The position numbers and the translations under genes are program-made. Below the pieces are notes generated by a model. That model worked only from the letters and a program-made list of their open reading frames with translations. It made no database searches and was not told the origin of the DNA. DNA of 64,000 bases from Chlamydomonas reinhardtii (Eukaryota > Chlorophyta > Chlorophyceae > Chlamydomonadales > Chlamydomonadaceae). Below, piece by piece: positions 55,201 to 64,000 of this stretch. The stretch spans positions 6,341,512-6,405,511 of the forward strand of contig NC_057006.1 in NCBI RefSeq assembly GCF_000002595.2, written 5' to 3'. Numbering within the stretch: the first letter of the stretch is position 1; every line of letters starts with the position of its first letter.

Positions 55201-57413
55201 CACAGGCCATCCGCAGCGACAACCCCATCATCTTCTTCGAGCACGTTCTGCTGTACAACGTGAAGGGCGAGGCGGGCGACAAGGACGAGGTGGCGTGCCT
55301 GGAGCGCGCCGAGGTGGTGCGGGAGGGAACCGACGTGTCCATCTTCACCTACAGCCGCATGCGCTATGTGGTCATGCAGGTGCGCCGGGGGCAGGGGGGG
55401 GGCTGGGGGGGTTGCAACTTGCAAAGATGTTTGGAAAAGCGGTACAGGGGGTTGGGGCGCGGGCGTGGTGTGTCAGGATATCACAACGGGGCGCGAGCCG
55501 TGCGTGCACGTGCGTCGGTTTTGCGTCAGCGGCAGGCTTGGGTGCCCCGCGGAGAGGTGATGCTGAACGTGTGGTGGGCGCGGGGAGGCGAGTGCTGGGC
55601 TCGACTGGATGCCCGGATGGGTCTGGTCCTGGGCGCAGCGGCTCCGCTCTCCTGTTGTTTGCCGTGCTGGTGGTGTTGCTGAGGCCGGCCCCCGCCTGTG
55701 TGCTGCCGCCGGTGCTGCTGTGTGCCTGCAGGCCGTGAGCGAGCTGGTCAAGCAGGGCTACAACCCCGAGGTGGGGGCGGGAGGGGGAGGGGCCAGGGGG
55801 GAGGGGGGGAGGGGAGGGNNNNNNNNNNNNNNNNNNNNNNNNNNNNNNNNNNNNNNNNNNNNNNNNNNNNNNNNNNNNNNNNNNNNNNNNNNNNNNNNNN
55901 NNNNNNNNNNNNNNNNNNAAGGTGGACGACGTGGCGCCGCCCGCCGCCAGACCCTGTGGTTCGGGGTGCTGGGCGTGTTCCCCACACTGGGCGTGGCGGC
56001 GGGATTCGTGGCGGCCGAGCCCCTGGTGGCGGGGCTGGGCGGCTGGCGGGGGCCCTTCTACCTCGAGGTGCGTGTGGGAGCTCAGGGTAGTAGGGCCTTA
56101 GCTTAAGAAGGCAGGGGGAGGACTCCCTGGGCGGCAAGAGACAGAAAGCAGAAGTGTGGTAGGCTAGGAGCATGGATCAAGGCGGAACCAGTGTAGTATG
56201 GCCAGCGGGGCAAAGCCTGAATAGGCGATGAAGAGCAGGGCGGTCCTGCGCGTGCGGGGTTCGACTGGCGGAGGTGCCGCGGCTTGAGGGAGGCTTGGTT
56301 GGGCTCCTACCGCATCCCACGCCATGTGGCCGGCCCGTGACCCATGTGTGCGCGTGTGTGTGTATGTGTGTTTCCCCCCAGGTTGTTGACCTGATCAGCC
56401 TCAAGCCCTTTGACATGGAGACCATCGCCAAGTCGGTGAAGAAGACGCGCAAGGTCATCATCGTGGAGGAGTGCATGAAGACCGGTGCGTGGCGCGGTTG
56501 AGGAAGGAGGGGTCCAGGCAGGACTAGCGGGAGCGGGATGTTAGGGAAGGGAAGGGGAGGGGCATGGAGGGGCGACACTGTGACAGGCGCGGCAGGTAGG
56601 AACAGAGCCAACACCAGCGGAGCACCCGCTTCCTCTCTTTCCGGCCTTCCCATCCTTTGCATGCCTCATCCCGCCAACCAGTACGTGTTGCCTCCCAACC
56701 ACTTGCGGACCATGCTACTGGTCTCTGTCTCCACTCCCACCCCCACCCTGCCGCCCCTGCCCTGCCCTCAGGCGGCATCGGCGCCTCGCTGTCCGCTGTG
56801 ATCCACGAGTCGCTGTTCAACGAGCTGGACCACGAGGTGGTGCGCCTGTCCTCGCAGGTGAGAGCGCACGTGTGTCTGTGCGTGCGTGTGCGTGTGTGCG
56901 GGAGGGGGGAGCGCGTGTGTGTGTGTGTGTGTATGTGTGTGGGTGTGTGTGTGTGGGGGTGTGTGTGGCGTTGTGGGGGTAGGAATGCGGGCAGGAGGGG
57001 GCGCGGGCTGCACGGCCTGGGCTTCAGCCCCTGGTGGCTGGGTTGTCGGGATGAGCAGTGGAGGCTTAGGGGGGGGGCGGGTAGGGCTACGAGCACTGAG
57101 GACATGCGCGTTGACCTGGCGGTGAGGCAGCCGCAGCCGTAGCAGGTGCACGGGGTGGTGAAAGTGATCCAGCGGCCCCGCGCCCGCCCTCGCCCCCGCC
57201 TCGCCCGCTTGCCTACCCACCCGCCTACCCACCCGCCTGCCCACCCTCGCCTGCCCACCCGCCTACCCACCCTCGCCTCCCTGCCCTCGCCTACCGCAGG
57301 ACGTGCCCACCGCCTACGCCTACGAGCTGGAGGCCGCCACCATTGTGCAGTCCTCGCAGGTGGTGGACGCCGTGCACAAGATCGTGGGAGCCACCGCCCC
57401 CGTGCGCGCGTAA
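52226..57413 (+). CDS. PDC2: pyruvate dehydrogenase E1 component, beta subunit (plastid type)
   Basis: With E1 alpha and thiamine diphosphate this subunit decarboxylates pyruvate to feed acetyl-CoA to plastid fatty-acid synthesis. Ten exons give 370 aa: 52226-52301, 52393-52515, 52701-52796, 53473-53624, 54111-54260, 55206-55379, 55732-55770, 56382-56484, 56772-56857, 57300-57413. The first 40 or so residues ([20 protein letters not shown]) are transit-peptide-like. Conserved blocks are [120 protein letters not shown] and [16 protein letters not shown]. These are closest to plastid rather than mitochondrial E1 beta. Exons 7 and 8 join exactly (GYNPE to VVDLISL), so the 100-N gap and foreign exon between them are intronic. 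The symbol follows C. reinhardtii usage from memory. Confidence 0.96.
55819..55918. other. assembly gap, 100 N
   Basis: Exactly 100 unknown bases, the conventional size for a gap of unknown length. It lies in intron 7 of the PDH E1 beta gene, next to a G-rich stretch (GGGGGGAGGGGAGGG). True missing length cannot be known from the sequence. Confidence 0.99.
55919..56067 (+). pseudogene. stray exon of a membrane transporter (MFS-like) inside a PDH intron
   Basis: Directly after the gap comes about 150 bp that reads as exon: [20 protein letters not shown] then [10 protein letters not shown], ended by a standard donor (GAG|GTGCGTGTG). The hydrophobic, Gly-rich pattern and GWR-PFYLE ending resemble a transmembrane helix pair of Spinster-type major facilitator proteins. 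The bases right after the gap give [10 protein letters not shown] in another frame, also Spinster-like (IDD-APP in that family, from memory), so a one-base consensus error or a junction may lie at about 55947. It cannot belong to PDH E1 beta, whose flanking exons join without it. It may be misplaced assembly sequence or a real nested gene fragment. Confidence 0.55.
56880..56966. repeat. GT microsatellite in PDH intron 9
   Basis: Imperfect (GT)n with G-rich interruptions just after the exon 9 donor at 56857. Confidence 0.8.
57190..57297. repeat. C-rich minisatellite before the last PDH exon
   Basis: Repeats of the type CTACCCACCCGC / CTGCCCACCCTCGC form the polypyrimidine tract leading to the acceptor at 57298-57299. 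Confidence 0.7.
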
Positions 57414-58841
57414 GCAGCAGCTGCGCTGCGCAGCTGCAGCTGCCGTAGCTGCCGGAGCAGCCGAAGCAGCAGCAGCACAAGCAGTTGTGTTGGCGTTGAG
57501 CGGAGAGGAAAGGAGGGAGCAGGAGGGCCGCGGAGCTGTGTGGAGGCTTGGAGGCGGCGCGAGGAGGCGCGCTTGAGGAAGCAGTCGGCAGGTGTATCAG
57601 ATAGGAGGCAGTAGCAGCGGCAGCAGCAGCGGAGCCAGGCCGGATGACCTTGGGCCCGCATCTGCATGTGGAGCTGCCCGTGGATGAGTGGGGCGGCTCA
57701 CAGCAGCAGCGGGCGCCGGCACGCGGGCCGCGGGGGGCTGTGCGCGCTGCTGCGATGTACGATCTCGGATGTGTCCGGATAGGCTCTCCAGCCCTGACAG
57801 CGGCGGGGCGGGACCGCTGACGGGCCGTGAGAGCATGTGTGTGTGCGTGTGTGTTTCGTTGGACTTGTTGACATTGTGGACGGGCTAACGGTGACGTGCA
57901 GCATGAAGTGGATTGGGGCGGCCTGGATCCCCTCCCCACATCAGTGATCTGGATGTTGGGGTGTTGGGGTGGGGGCTTTAGGGAACATGTTGCAGCAGCC
58001 TCGGCGGGGAGCCAATTTTGAGCCCGCACGGCCCCATCCGGGTGCTAATGCCGCCCCGCCGCAGCCCTCCCCCCGCTGGTGCCGCGCGGCCCCGGGCCCG
58101 TGAGAAGAATCGCAAGTGGACGCGTGTGTGTTGGTTGAGCCGCAGTGATCGGCCTCGAAGTGTCGAGGGGTCGGAGATGAACGCTCGCCGTGTTTTTCAT
58201 GTCAAATGAAACACATGATTAGACTCTCGCCCCGCCACCCGGCTCCTCCCAGCTTCGTGCTCGGTCCGGAACCTTCGGCAGCCCTCAAAACACAGCCATA
58301 GCCCTCAATATATGACAGGCCATCCGATCTTAAAACCCCTTCACAAGACGGGGGTGTCATGCTCCCAGCGCGCTTCAAGCCCGGGGCGTCATGCTCCTGC
58401 TCATCTTCTCGTCTTAAACGTCCACGTCCACGGTAAGAGCTGCCGCTGCACCCACACCACTATTGCCAACTTGGCGGCCCTGCAACAATCAACGAACTCT
58501 CACGCCGCAACCTACCACACGGCCCAAGCAGCGCCTGCACCTGTACCTGTACCGCCCGCTAGCGCCACCGCCCCCCCCCCCCCAGCGACACCGTGCACCG
58601 CCTGCCCCATCTCAGCGCAGCCCCCCGCACGCGCCAGGCGCCCGTGCAGCCTTCCGCCTCCCAACCGTCTCGCCACTGCCGCCGCCTCCTGAGCTCCCCG
58701 GTGGTCACCTCCCCCGCCTTGGGCGCCGCAGCCGAGCTCCGGGCGCAGCGGCACAGTGGCGCCAGGGGCCGCGCCAGTGGCGGCTACCGTCAGCCGGCCT
58801 CCCGCGCGCTGGAGGGCGCCGCAGCCACCGCTGCCGGTGCT
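57414..58841. other. convergent spacer between PDH E1 beta and the UCH gene
   Basis: Bounded by two stop codons of converging genes, so mainly 3' UTR. A GCA-rich stretch occurs at about 57415-57640 and a run of C at about 58570-58582. I found no TGTAA on either strand and no supported gene. Confidence 0.4.
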
Positions 58842-61713
58842 TTAGCCGTCTGCGGGCGTCTGCGTCAGCGCCAGCACGTTGAAGTTAAGGCTGTTGCTCC
58901 TGCAAGGGGGTGGGTGAACGGAAGGGGGCGCGAAAGGAGAGCGGAAGGCGGGGGCAGGGGAGTCAGGAGGAACGGGAGGAAGAGGTGCTGCTGGTGCGCC
59001 GGCGCATGGGCTGGCTGGCAGGTGTGTGGATGGCCGGCCGGAGGCACCAGAGCTAGGCTGGGCAGCCTTATCCTCATCGGCAAGGCCAACAGCTCCATTT
59101 CAGACACACGCCTTGTCCGCCCGGAGGCTACGACGCCCCCATGACGCCCGCACAAAGATAAACATCAAGGCCACACTGCCGCCGCGTGGCTGGGTCTTAC
59201 TTTTGGTTGGGTTTGGAGTAATTTACGCCTCCTCCCCCACCCCCACCCCTGACCATGTCCTCCACACTGCATCGTCTTCAGCATCCTGCTCCCGATCCCG
59301 CCTCCCCACCCTGCACCCCGGTGTGACGCACCTGCTGACGAAGTCCTTGACCACCTTGGCTGCATCAGCCAGCAACGTGTCCGGACTAGAGGGGCCGCGG
59401 CACACAGGCGCGCCTGCACACACAGGAACAGGAGCAAGCACAGGGATGGGAACAGGAGGCGGATGGGGCGGGCGGGGCGGGTGGGGCGGCTGGGAACAAG
59501 TGGCCAGCATCCGGCAGTTAGGACGCACTCGGTGCAGGGTGCTGGCTTCGTGGTGATGATGGCGGTGGTCTGGGGGCGACCCACAACGCGCGTTGCAGGT
59601 GGGGCGCGGCTTCATGCCGCCCACCCCCCGGGGGCGGACCACAGGCGTGAAAGCGCCTGCCAACCGAGCCCGGCCAGTCTGTCTGCTGTATCAAGACCAG
59701 CTTTGCGACAGAGTACCCACAGCCCACAGCCCACAGCCCATGGCGCTCACCTCTCCGGCCGTCCAGCTCCCACAGCTGACCTGCGGCCCAGGAAGTGAGG
59801 GGCAATACACCGAGGTCAGTCAGGGTCGGCCGGCCGGCACACGCGTCATACCAAGCTGGCGAGAGGGACCCCGGGTTTGTGCCAGTGCGGGGCGTAGCCC
59901 TGAGGCCCCCAATGTCCCCCGTGCCTCCCTCACCTTCCCTTCCCTGGCCTCCATTCCCCTGCCCGCCCCTCCACCGCCCTCCCCGTCTGCCCCACCGTTG
60001 CGGTGCACCAGCGCCACAAAGTGCAGGTTCACCTCCTCATCCGCGCCCGGCGGCGCCGTGTCACCGCCCGCCGCCGCAGCCTGCGAGAGTGGAGGTGCAG
60101 GCAGGCGGAACCCGTTTGCCGCCTGGTGCTTGCAATAACAGTGCCCTAAGAGCGCTCAGCACGTCATCACCAAGCCGCAACCCCAGGCCCGCGCCTCGCC
60201 TCCACATCGCGACCTGTCATGTGCTCGCTTGCGTAGCAGCCTCCCTCGTCCCGCCCTCCCTTCCCATCCTCCCTCTCAGTTTGCCTAAATCACACATTCC
60301 CACTCCCCATGGCCACTCCCACAGTTCCGTCCCTGCCCCCCCACAGCTCCCTGCCTCCCACACCTCCCTGCCCCCCCCCTCCGGGCCGCGGCGCCCACCT
60401 GGTGGGCCTCCTCGATGTCGGGCGCCCCCGCCGGCGGGTGCTCCAGGTAGCGCCCCACCTCGGCCGGGCTCATGCCGCCCGTGGCGCCGAAGAACTGGGC
60501 GCAGAAGCTGCCGGCAGCTGCGTGCCGGGCCGGTGGGGTTGTTGTCACTCATACCGTGATTAGCTTGGAAGGGCGGTGAGAAGGTCACCGCGATCGTATA
60601 CGGAGACAACACAGACATCCAACCCGTTAGCGGTATCTCAAAAGAGCCCCTGTACACGCTTTCACGGCTGTCCTTGATGGACCGCCGGTCCCGGCACACA
60701 GCCCAGGGTTCCTCCCCACCCCTCTTTGGACTTAATGGAATCCTTCCTTGCAACCCCCCTTCCCGCCGCTCACGCACCCGGGCTCAGCTGCTCCAGGTTG
60801 TTGCCGATGGAGTGCAACACCGCAATGGTGCCGCAGGCGTTGCCGATGGTTTGCTGCAGCGCGGAAACACGAAAGCGACGGCGGTGGCGGTAACTATGAT
60901 GGTGTTTTTTGGTGGAGGTGGTGATGGTGGTTGTAGTGGTGGTGGTGGTGGTGGTGTTGATGGTGGTGGTGTTGGTGGGGTGTTGGTGTTGGTGGTGGTG
61001 GTGGGCGTGTGAGCGTGTACAGTCCATGTGCCGGTGTAGTCGGGGCCCAGGTAGCAGGCTGGCTGGCACGTGGGCTGCAACCCGGACTACAAACCAGGCA
61101 ACTACCCAACAGAAACCAATGTAGCCATGTGACGAATCCCTGACACTTCACCATGTGCCGCCATTCCCGCCCACCACGTGTCCACCGTGCCCTGCAGATG
61201 CCGCTGTGCTGCGCCGCGCCCCTCTCACCTTCATGTAGAATACCTGGGGGTCCACCGCCACCCCCTTGGCCACCTGCTCCTCGTCCTCTGCAGGCGCATG
61301 CACACCAATAGCTGTGTTGATGGGGAGGGAGTTGCAATGCAGCGAGGGAAGGAGAGCAGCGCAGCGAAGGAAAGCAGATGAGCACTGTCGAGAGCCCCTG
61401 CGCCTTGACACGGCCCCCAAACACACCCGTCTTGGCTAGTGCGTCCGACTCGTCCGTAATGGGATAGCACATCACCACCGCGACGACGGGCTGGGGCACC
61501 ATAGCCAGCAGCTCCTGCACATTTTGCAGCGGGCGGGATCTCTTAATTTGCCTTACTACATTGCAGCCCTGCCTGCTCGCCTGGGCGCACCTCATCCAGG
61601 CCAAACACGTCCGAGAACGAGTATTTAGCGGCATCAATTCCAAGCTTGGAAATGAACTCATTCAGCACGTCTGGGTTGGACTCGAGCGGAATCCATTTCT
61701 TTTCGCCGGCCAT
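58842..61713 (-). CDS. ubiquitin carboxyl-terminal hydrolase, UCH-L1/L3 type (peptidase C12)
   Basis: This cysteine protease frees ubiquitin from small adducts. Nine exons give 239 aa: 61713-61591, 61514-61427, 61287-61229, 60853-60778, 60517-60399, 60080-59996, 59780-59751, 59413-59332, 58899-58842, all GT-AG and in phase. Catalytic residues are all visible: Gln91 and Cys97 in QTIGNACGT, His175 in VNLHFVALVH, and Asp190 in QLWELDGR. KKWIPLESNPDVLNEFISKL opens the fold as in human UCHL3, and MSPAEVGRYLEHP precedes the crossover loop. Length fits UCHL3 (about 230 aa). Exon 7 is only 30 nt. The frame stays open upstream to 61944, but the ATG at 61713 matches the family start. It lies downstream of NDUFAF6 on the same strand. 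Confidence 0.95.
60905..61012. repeat. GGT-rich simple repeat in a UCH intron
   Basis: Imperfect (GGT)n / (GTTGGT)n over about 105 bp in the intron between UCH exons 3 and 4. On the transcribed strand it reads as ACC repeats. Confidence 0.8.
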
Positions 61714-62640
61714 TTTGCGGATATAGAGTACGCGGTGATGGAGCAAAGTATTGGTTTTGAGTATAGTATGAGGGGGCCTCCTCCTACTTTGAGGGGGGCC
61801 CCTCCGATGAGAAGCCCAGACGGCATGGCCGCATGCCGGGTCCAGCCAGTCCAGCAGGTCCAGGCCCACGCACCCAGGCCTTTTGGGTGCCAAGCCACAT
61901 CTTGCGCTCCGGCGCAAGCTCTGGTTCTTACATTGCTCCGCCATGATGTAAGGCTAATTGCGGTAAGCGATGAGTTGTAAGACCATGGGACCGCGGGAGG
62001 AATGTGCGGCGGGCATGCGTGTAACCGTTAATGCGTAGTGCGTCGCGGAGGACGTACCCTGATGCAACATGTGCTGCGTTGCCATACTCTGCCTGGCTGC
62101 CTCCCTGCTGGGGCCGCATGCTTTGAGCTGGCATAACACGACGGGCAACACGGAAGAGCAGGATTAATCCCTTACTTGCTTCCAGCGTTCCCCTACCATG
62201 GAGGGGACGAGGGGTATTAACCACGGGTATTGGCCAACCCGCACATAACATCAAGCCTCTCACTTCACTCACTCCAACTCACTCGAACTCTTCGCATCAG
62301 CTCCGTGGCAGCTTTGCTGCACATGTACCTCACTCCACGCTGCATGCACACGCTAAGCGCAGTGGCGCCAGCACCGCAGCTGCTCACCCTGCGGTACATC
62401 TCAGTCCCTTCGCCGCCTTCCCTGCCAGCAGCTACCGTACTGCCCGCGCCTGACCTCTGCACCCCTACTTCGCTCCTGCCCAAGGCCGAAGGCCCGCACG
62501 CCCCGCCCCGCCACCCCAGCGCAGCTCTGCCCTTCGACCGCACGCTCCCCTCCCTTCTCCTTCCCTCTCCTCCCTTCTCCCGCCTCCCCTCTGCCGCCCT
62601 CTCCTCTCCTCTCCCCCAGGTCCAGTGTGCCGCGCTGGTC
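61714..62640. other. spacer between NDUFAF6 and the UCH gene
   Basis: Holds the NDUFAF6 3' UTR and the UCH promoter. One minus-strand TGTAA lies at 61928-61932, about 710 bp after the NDUFAF6 stop. CT-rich simple sequence runs at about 62540-62620. No other gene is supported. Confidence 0.4.
61928..61932 (-). terminator. possible TGTAA signal for NDUFAF6
   Basis: First minus-strand TGTAA downstream of the NDUFAF6 stop at 62641. It lies only about 215 bp before the UCH start codon on the same strand. Confidence 0.3.
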
Positions 62641-63792
62641 CTAGTAGGTCCCCCTCAGCTGGTGCCACTTGACGGCCAGCACATAGGATAGCGGCGCTGC
62701 GCCCGAGCCACCCCCGTGCTGCTTGAGCAGCCCCGCGTCAAACGGGTCAAAGTTGGCGGCTTCCAGGGCCTGCGGGCGGGCGGGCGGGCGGGCGGGCGTG
62801 TGTGTGTTTGGGGGGCGGCATGAGGTCCAGTGCACGCACCCAAGTACATAACCCCAGCCAGGCCCCCTGCAACGGCTGCATGCTCGGAGAGAGGAAGACA
62901 TTCGTACTGAACTGTACCAGCCTCAACCGAGCCAATCCACTGCACAATTCTTCCCCACTCCCCACTCCCCTTCCATCGCCCCTCCCTCCTCCCTCCTCCC
63001 TCCTCCCTCCTCCTCCTCCTCCTCCTTCCTCCCTCCACCCATTCCTCCTCCCTCCTCCCTCCTCCCTCCTCCCTCCTCCCTCCTCCCTCACCTTCAGGTA
63101 CCTGTCCACCGCCACGGCAGGCAGCATGAGTCCCGCCGCGCCCGGGGGCAGCCGAGGCGCCAGGCGGCGGGCCTCGTCCAGATGGCCCTTGGCCAGGCTG
63201 GCCACCTTGTGCGCCACGTCCCGCAGCCCCTCGCTCACTACGCCGCTGTACACGTCCTCCTGGGAAAGGGAGGGTTTAGCCGTTCATGTGGAGGGCGGGG
63301 TGATGAAATCACAAGTTTGAAGTGCCGGGGGGAAGGGGTTGTGGGTAGGGGAATGGGGCACTAGGCGGGCTGTACCGGCAGGGCCAGATGTGATTATGTC
63401 GTCCTATACCGTACTCAGCATGTCCGCGCCACCCCTTCCGGCTACCTGCCGGGTGCCCTGCCGTACAGGGCCCAGAGCTCAGAACCTCGCAACACAGGAC
63501 TTGGGCTTCTCCACTTCCCCGCCCAACCACGCCAACCGCTGCCGGTCCACTGTAACCCTGCGATATGTTTCCATCGCCCATCATGGACGGCGCGGCTACG
63601 CCCTCCCCGCATTCGCCCGGCCGCACACACCTGCGACACGCGCGCCTCCGCGCACAGGTCCACGGGCAGGTAGCTGCGCCGCGCCGCCGCGTGCACCGGC
63701 ATGCCGCGCAGCAGCGTGGTGATGCCTACGGCCCGACCCAGGTGCGAGGCGGCGTGGTCGGCGTCGCGGTGCTTGATGCCCGCAGCCGCCAG
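62641..63792 (-). CDS. NDUFAF6: complex I assembly factor NDUFAF6-like, C-terminal exons (partial)
   Basis: Three phase-0 exons (63792-63631, 63259-63092, 62769-62641) give the last 152 aa; the 5' exons lie beyond the window. The squalene/phytoene-synthase fold of this family shows in AAGIKHRDADHAASHLGRAV, GITTLLRGMPVH, YLPVDLCAEARVSQEDVYSG, VAHKVASLAKGHLDEARRL, LMLPAVAVDRYLK and the end ALEAANFDPFDAGLLKQ. Unlike true phytoene synthases, this branch helps assemble mitochondrial NADH dehydrogenase. The Asp-rich substrate motifs of true synthases lie in parts not seen here, so activity cannot be judged. The donor after DRYLK lies at the edge of a CTCC minisatellite. Confidence 0.88.
62985..63090. 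repeat. CCTCCCT minisatellite abutting an NDUFAF6 splice donor
   Basis: About 100 bp of (CCTCCCT)n and (CCT)n. On the transcribed strand it is (AGGGAGG)n beginning within the donor site GTGAGGGAGG at 63091 and running downstream. Confidence 0.85.
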
Positions 63793-64000
63793 CTGCACGG
63801 CAGAGAACACAGGGGGTGGGGTGTAACTACCACCCCAAACTAACCACATCAAGCCAAACCAGGGGAGCACGGGCAGAGGCGACAGTTGCAAGGGGGTGGG
63901 GTGGGGTGAAACCGAGCCGTCTTGCGAAAGCGGAGGCGCTGTTGCTACACCCATCGCTGTTGCCTCGCACCTCAATCCACCCGTCACCCACCCACCCCTC
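63793..64000. other. right edge, intron of NDUFAF6
   Basis: Upstream of the first visible NDUFAF6 exon. The acceptor (CCGTGCAG) is at 63795-63793. A possible donor-like GAGGTGCGAG on the minus strand at about 63970 could end an exon, but the few codons before it do not match the family. Confidence 0.3.

Noticed and set aside
56065-56110. Possibility that the post-gap exon is a PDH exon
   Set aside because: Exons 7 and 8 of PDH join without missing residues relative to the family, and the sequence is a hydrophobic membrane segment.
62985-63090. Regular CTCC-type repeats considered as a CRISPR array or telomere
   Set aside because: Units are 3-7 bp without spacers, the genome is a eukaryotic nuclear one, and the unit is not the algal telomere repeat.

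Overview
The window looks like nuclear DNA of a volvocine green alga, most likely Chlamydomonas reinhardtii or a very close relative. The evidence is very GC-rich coding sequence, many short introns with GTGAGT/GTGCGT donors and GCAG acceptors, TGTAA polyadenylation signals, and long Ala/Gly/Gln runs. The gene order (GCST, succinyl-CoA ligase alpha, FTR catalytic subunit, plastid PDH E1 beta) agrees with what I remember of C. reinhardtii chromosome 3; that is recall, not a search result. Gene models were built by hand from splice signals, reading phase and family conservation, and every multi-exon model given here keeps phase from start codon to stop codon.

Layout. 1-5.5 kb: proline iminopeptidase (-). 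6.6-9.9 kb: mitochondrial glycine-cleavage T protein GCST (+). 10.8-15.6 kb: asparaginyl-tRNA synthetase (-), head to head over 345 bp with 16.0-18.8 kb: mitochondrial succinyl-CoA ligase alpha (+). 19.7-20.8 kb: an unusual protein joining an HMG box to an NF-YC/POLE4-like histone fold (+). 20.8-22.7 kb: repeat-rich spacer with a 250-bp hAT-like MITE and a 316-bp-spaced duplication. 22.7-23.1 kb: a small two-exon gene for an 82-aa helical protein (+), converging on 23.2-24.0 kb: ferredoxin-thioredoxin reductase catalytic subunit (-). 24.8-28.7 kb: splicing factor SLU7 (+). 30.2-32.0 kb: 5'-truncated L1-like LINE (-). 32.8-35.3 kb: ankyrin-type repeat protein (+). 37.3-45.1 kb: a 1960-aa EDR1/CTR1-type Raf-like MAP3K (-). 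45.1-49.2 kb: spacer with a repeat pair and an older LINE copy. 49.2-51.2 kb: Fcf2-domain rRNA-processing protein (+). 52.2-57.4 kb: plastid pyruvate dehydrogenase E1 beta (+), interrupted by a 100-N assembly gap with a foreign membrane-protein exon beside it. 58.8-61.7 kb: UCH-type deubiquitinase (-). 62.6-64 kb: C-terminal exons of a complex I assembly factor NDUFAF6 (-), running off the window.

These are independent housekeeping genes rather than an operon or cluster. Several serve organelle carbon and redox metabolism (GCST, SCLA1, PDH E1 beta, FTRC, NDUFAF6), and others serve RNA processing and translation (SLU7, Fcf2, AsnRS). The least ordinary items are the HMG-histone-fold fusion, the small convergent gene lying inside the probable 3' UTR of FTRC, two GC-AG introns, the intact-looking MITE, and the gap-side transporter exon inside the PDH gene. 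I saw no CRISPR array, tRNA, rRNA or prokaryotic-type mobile island.
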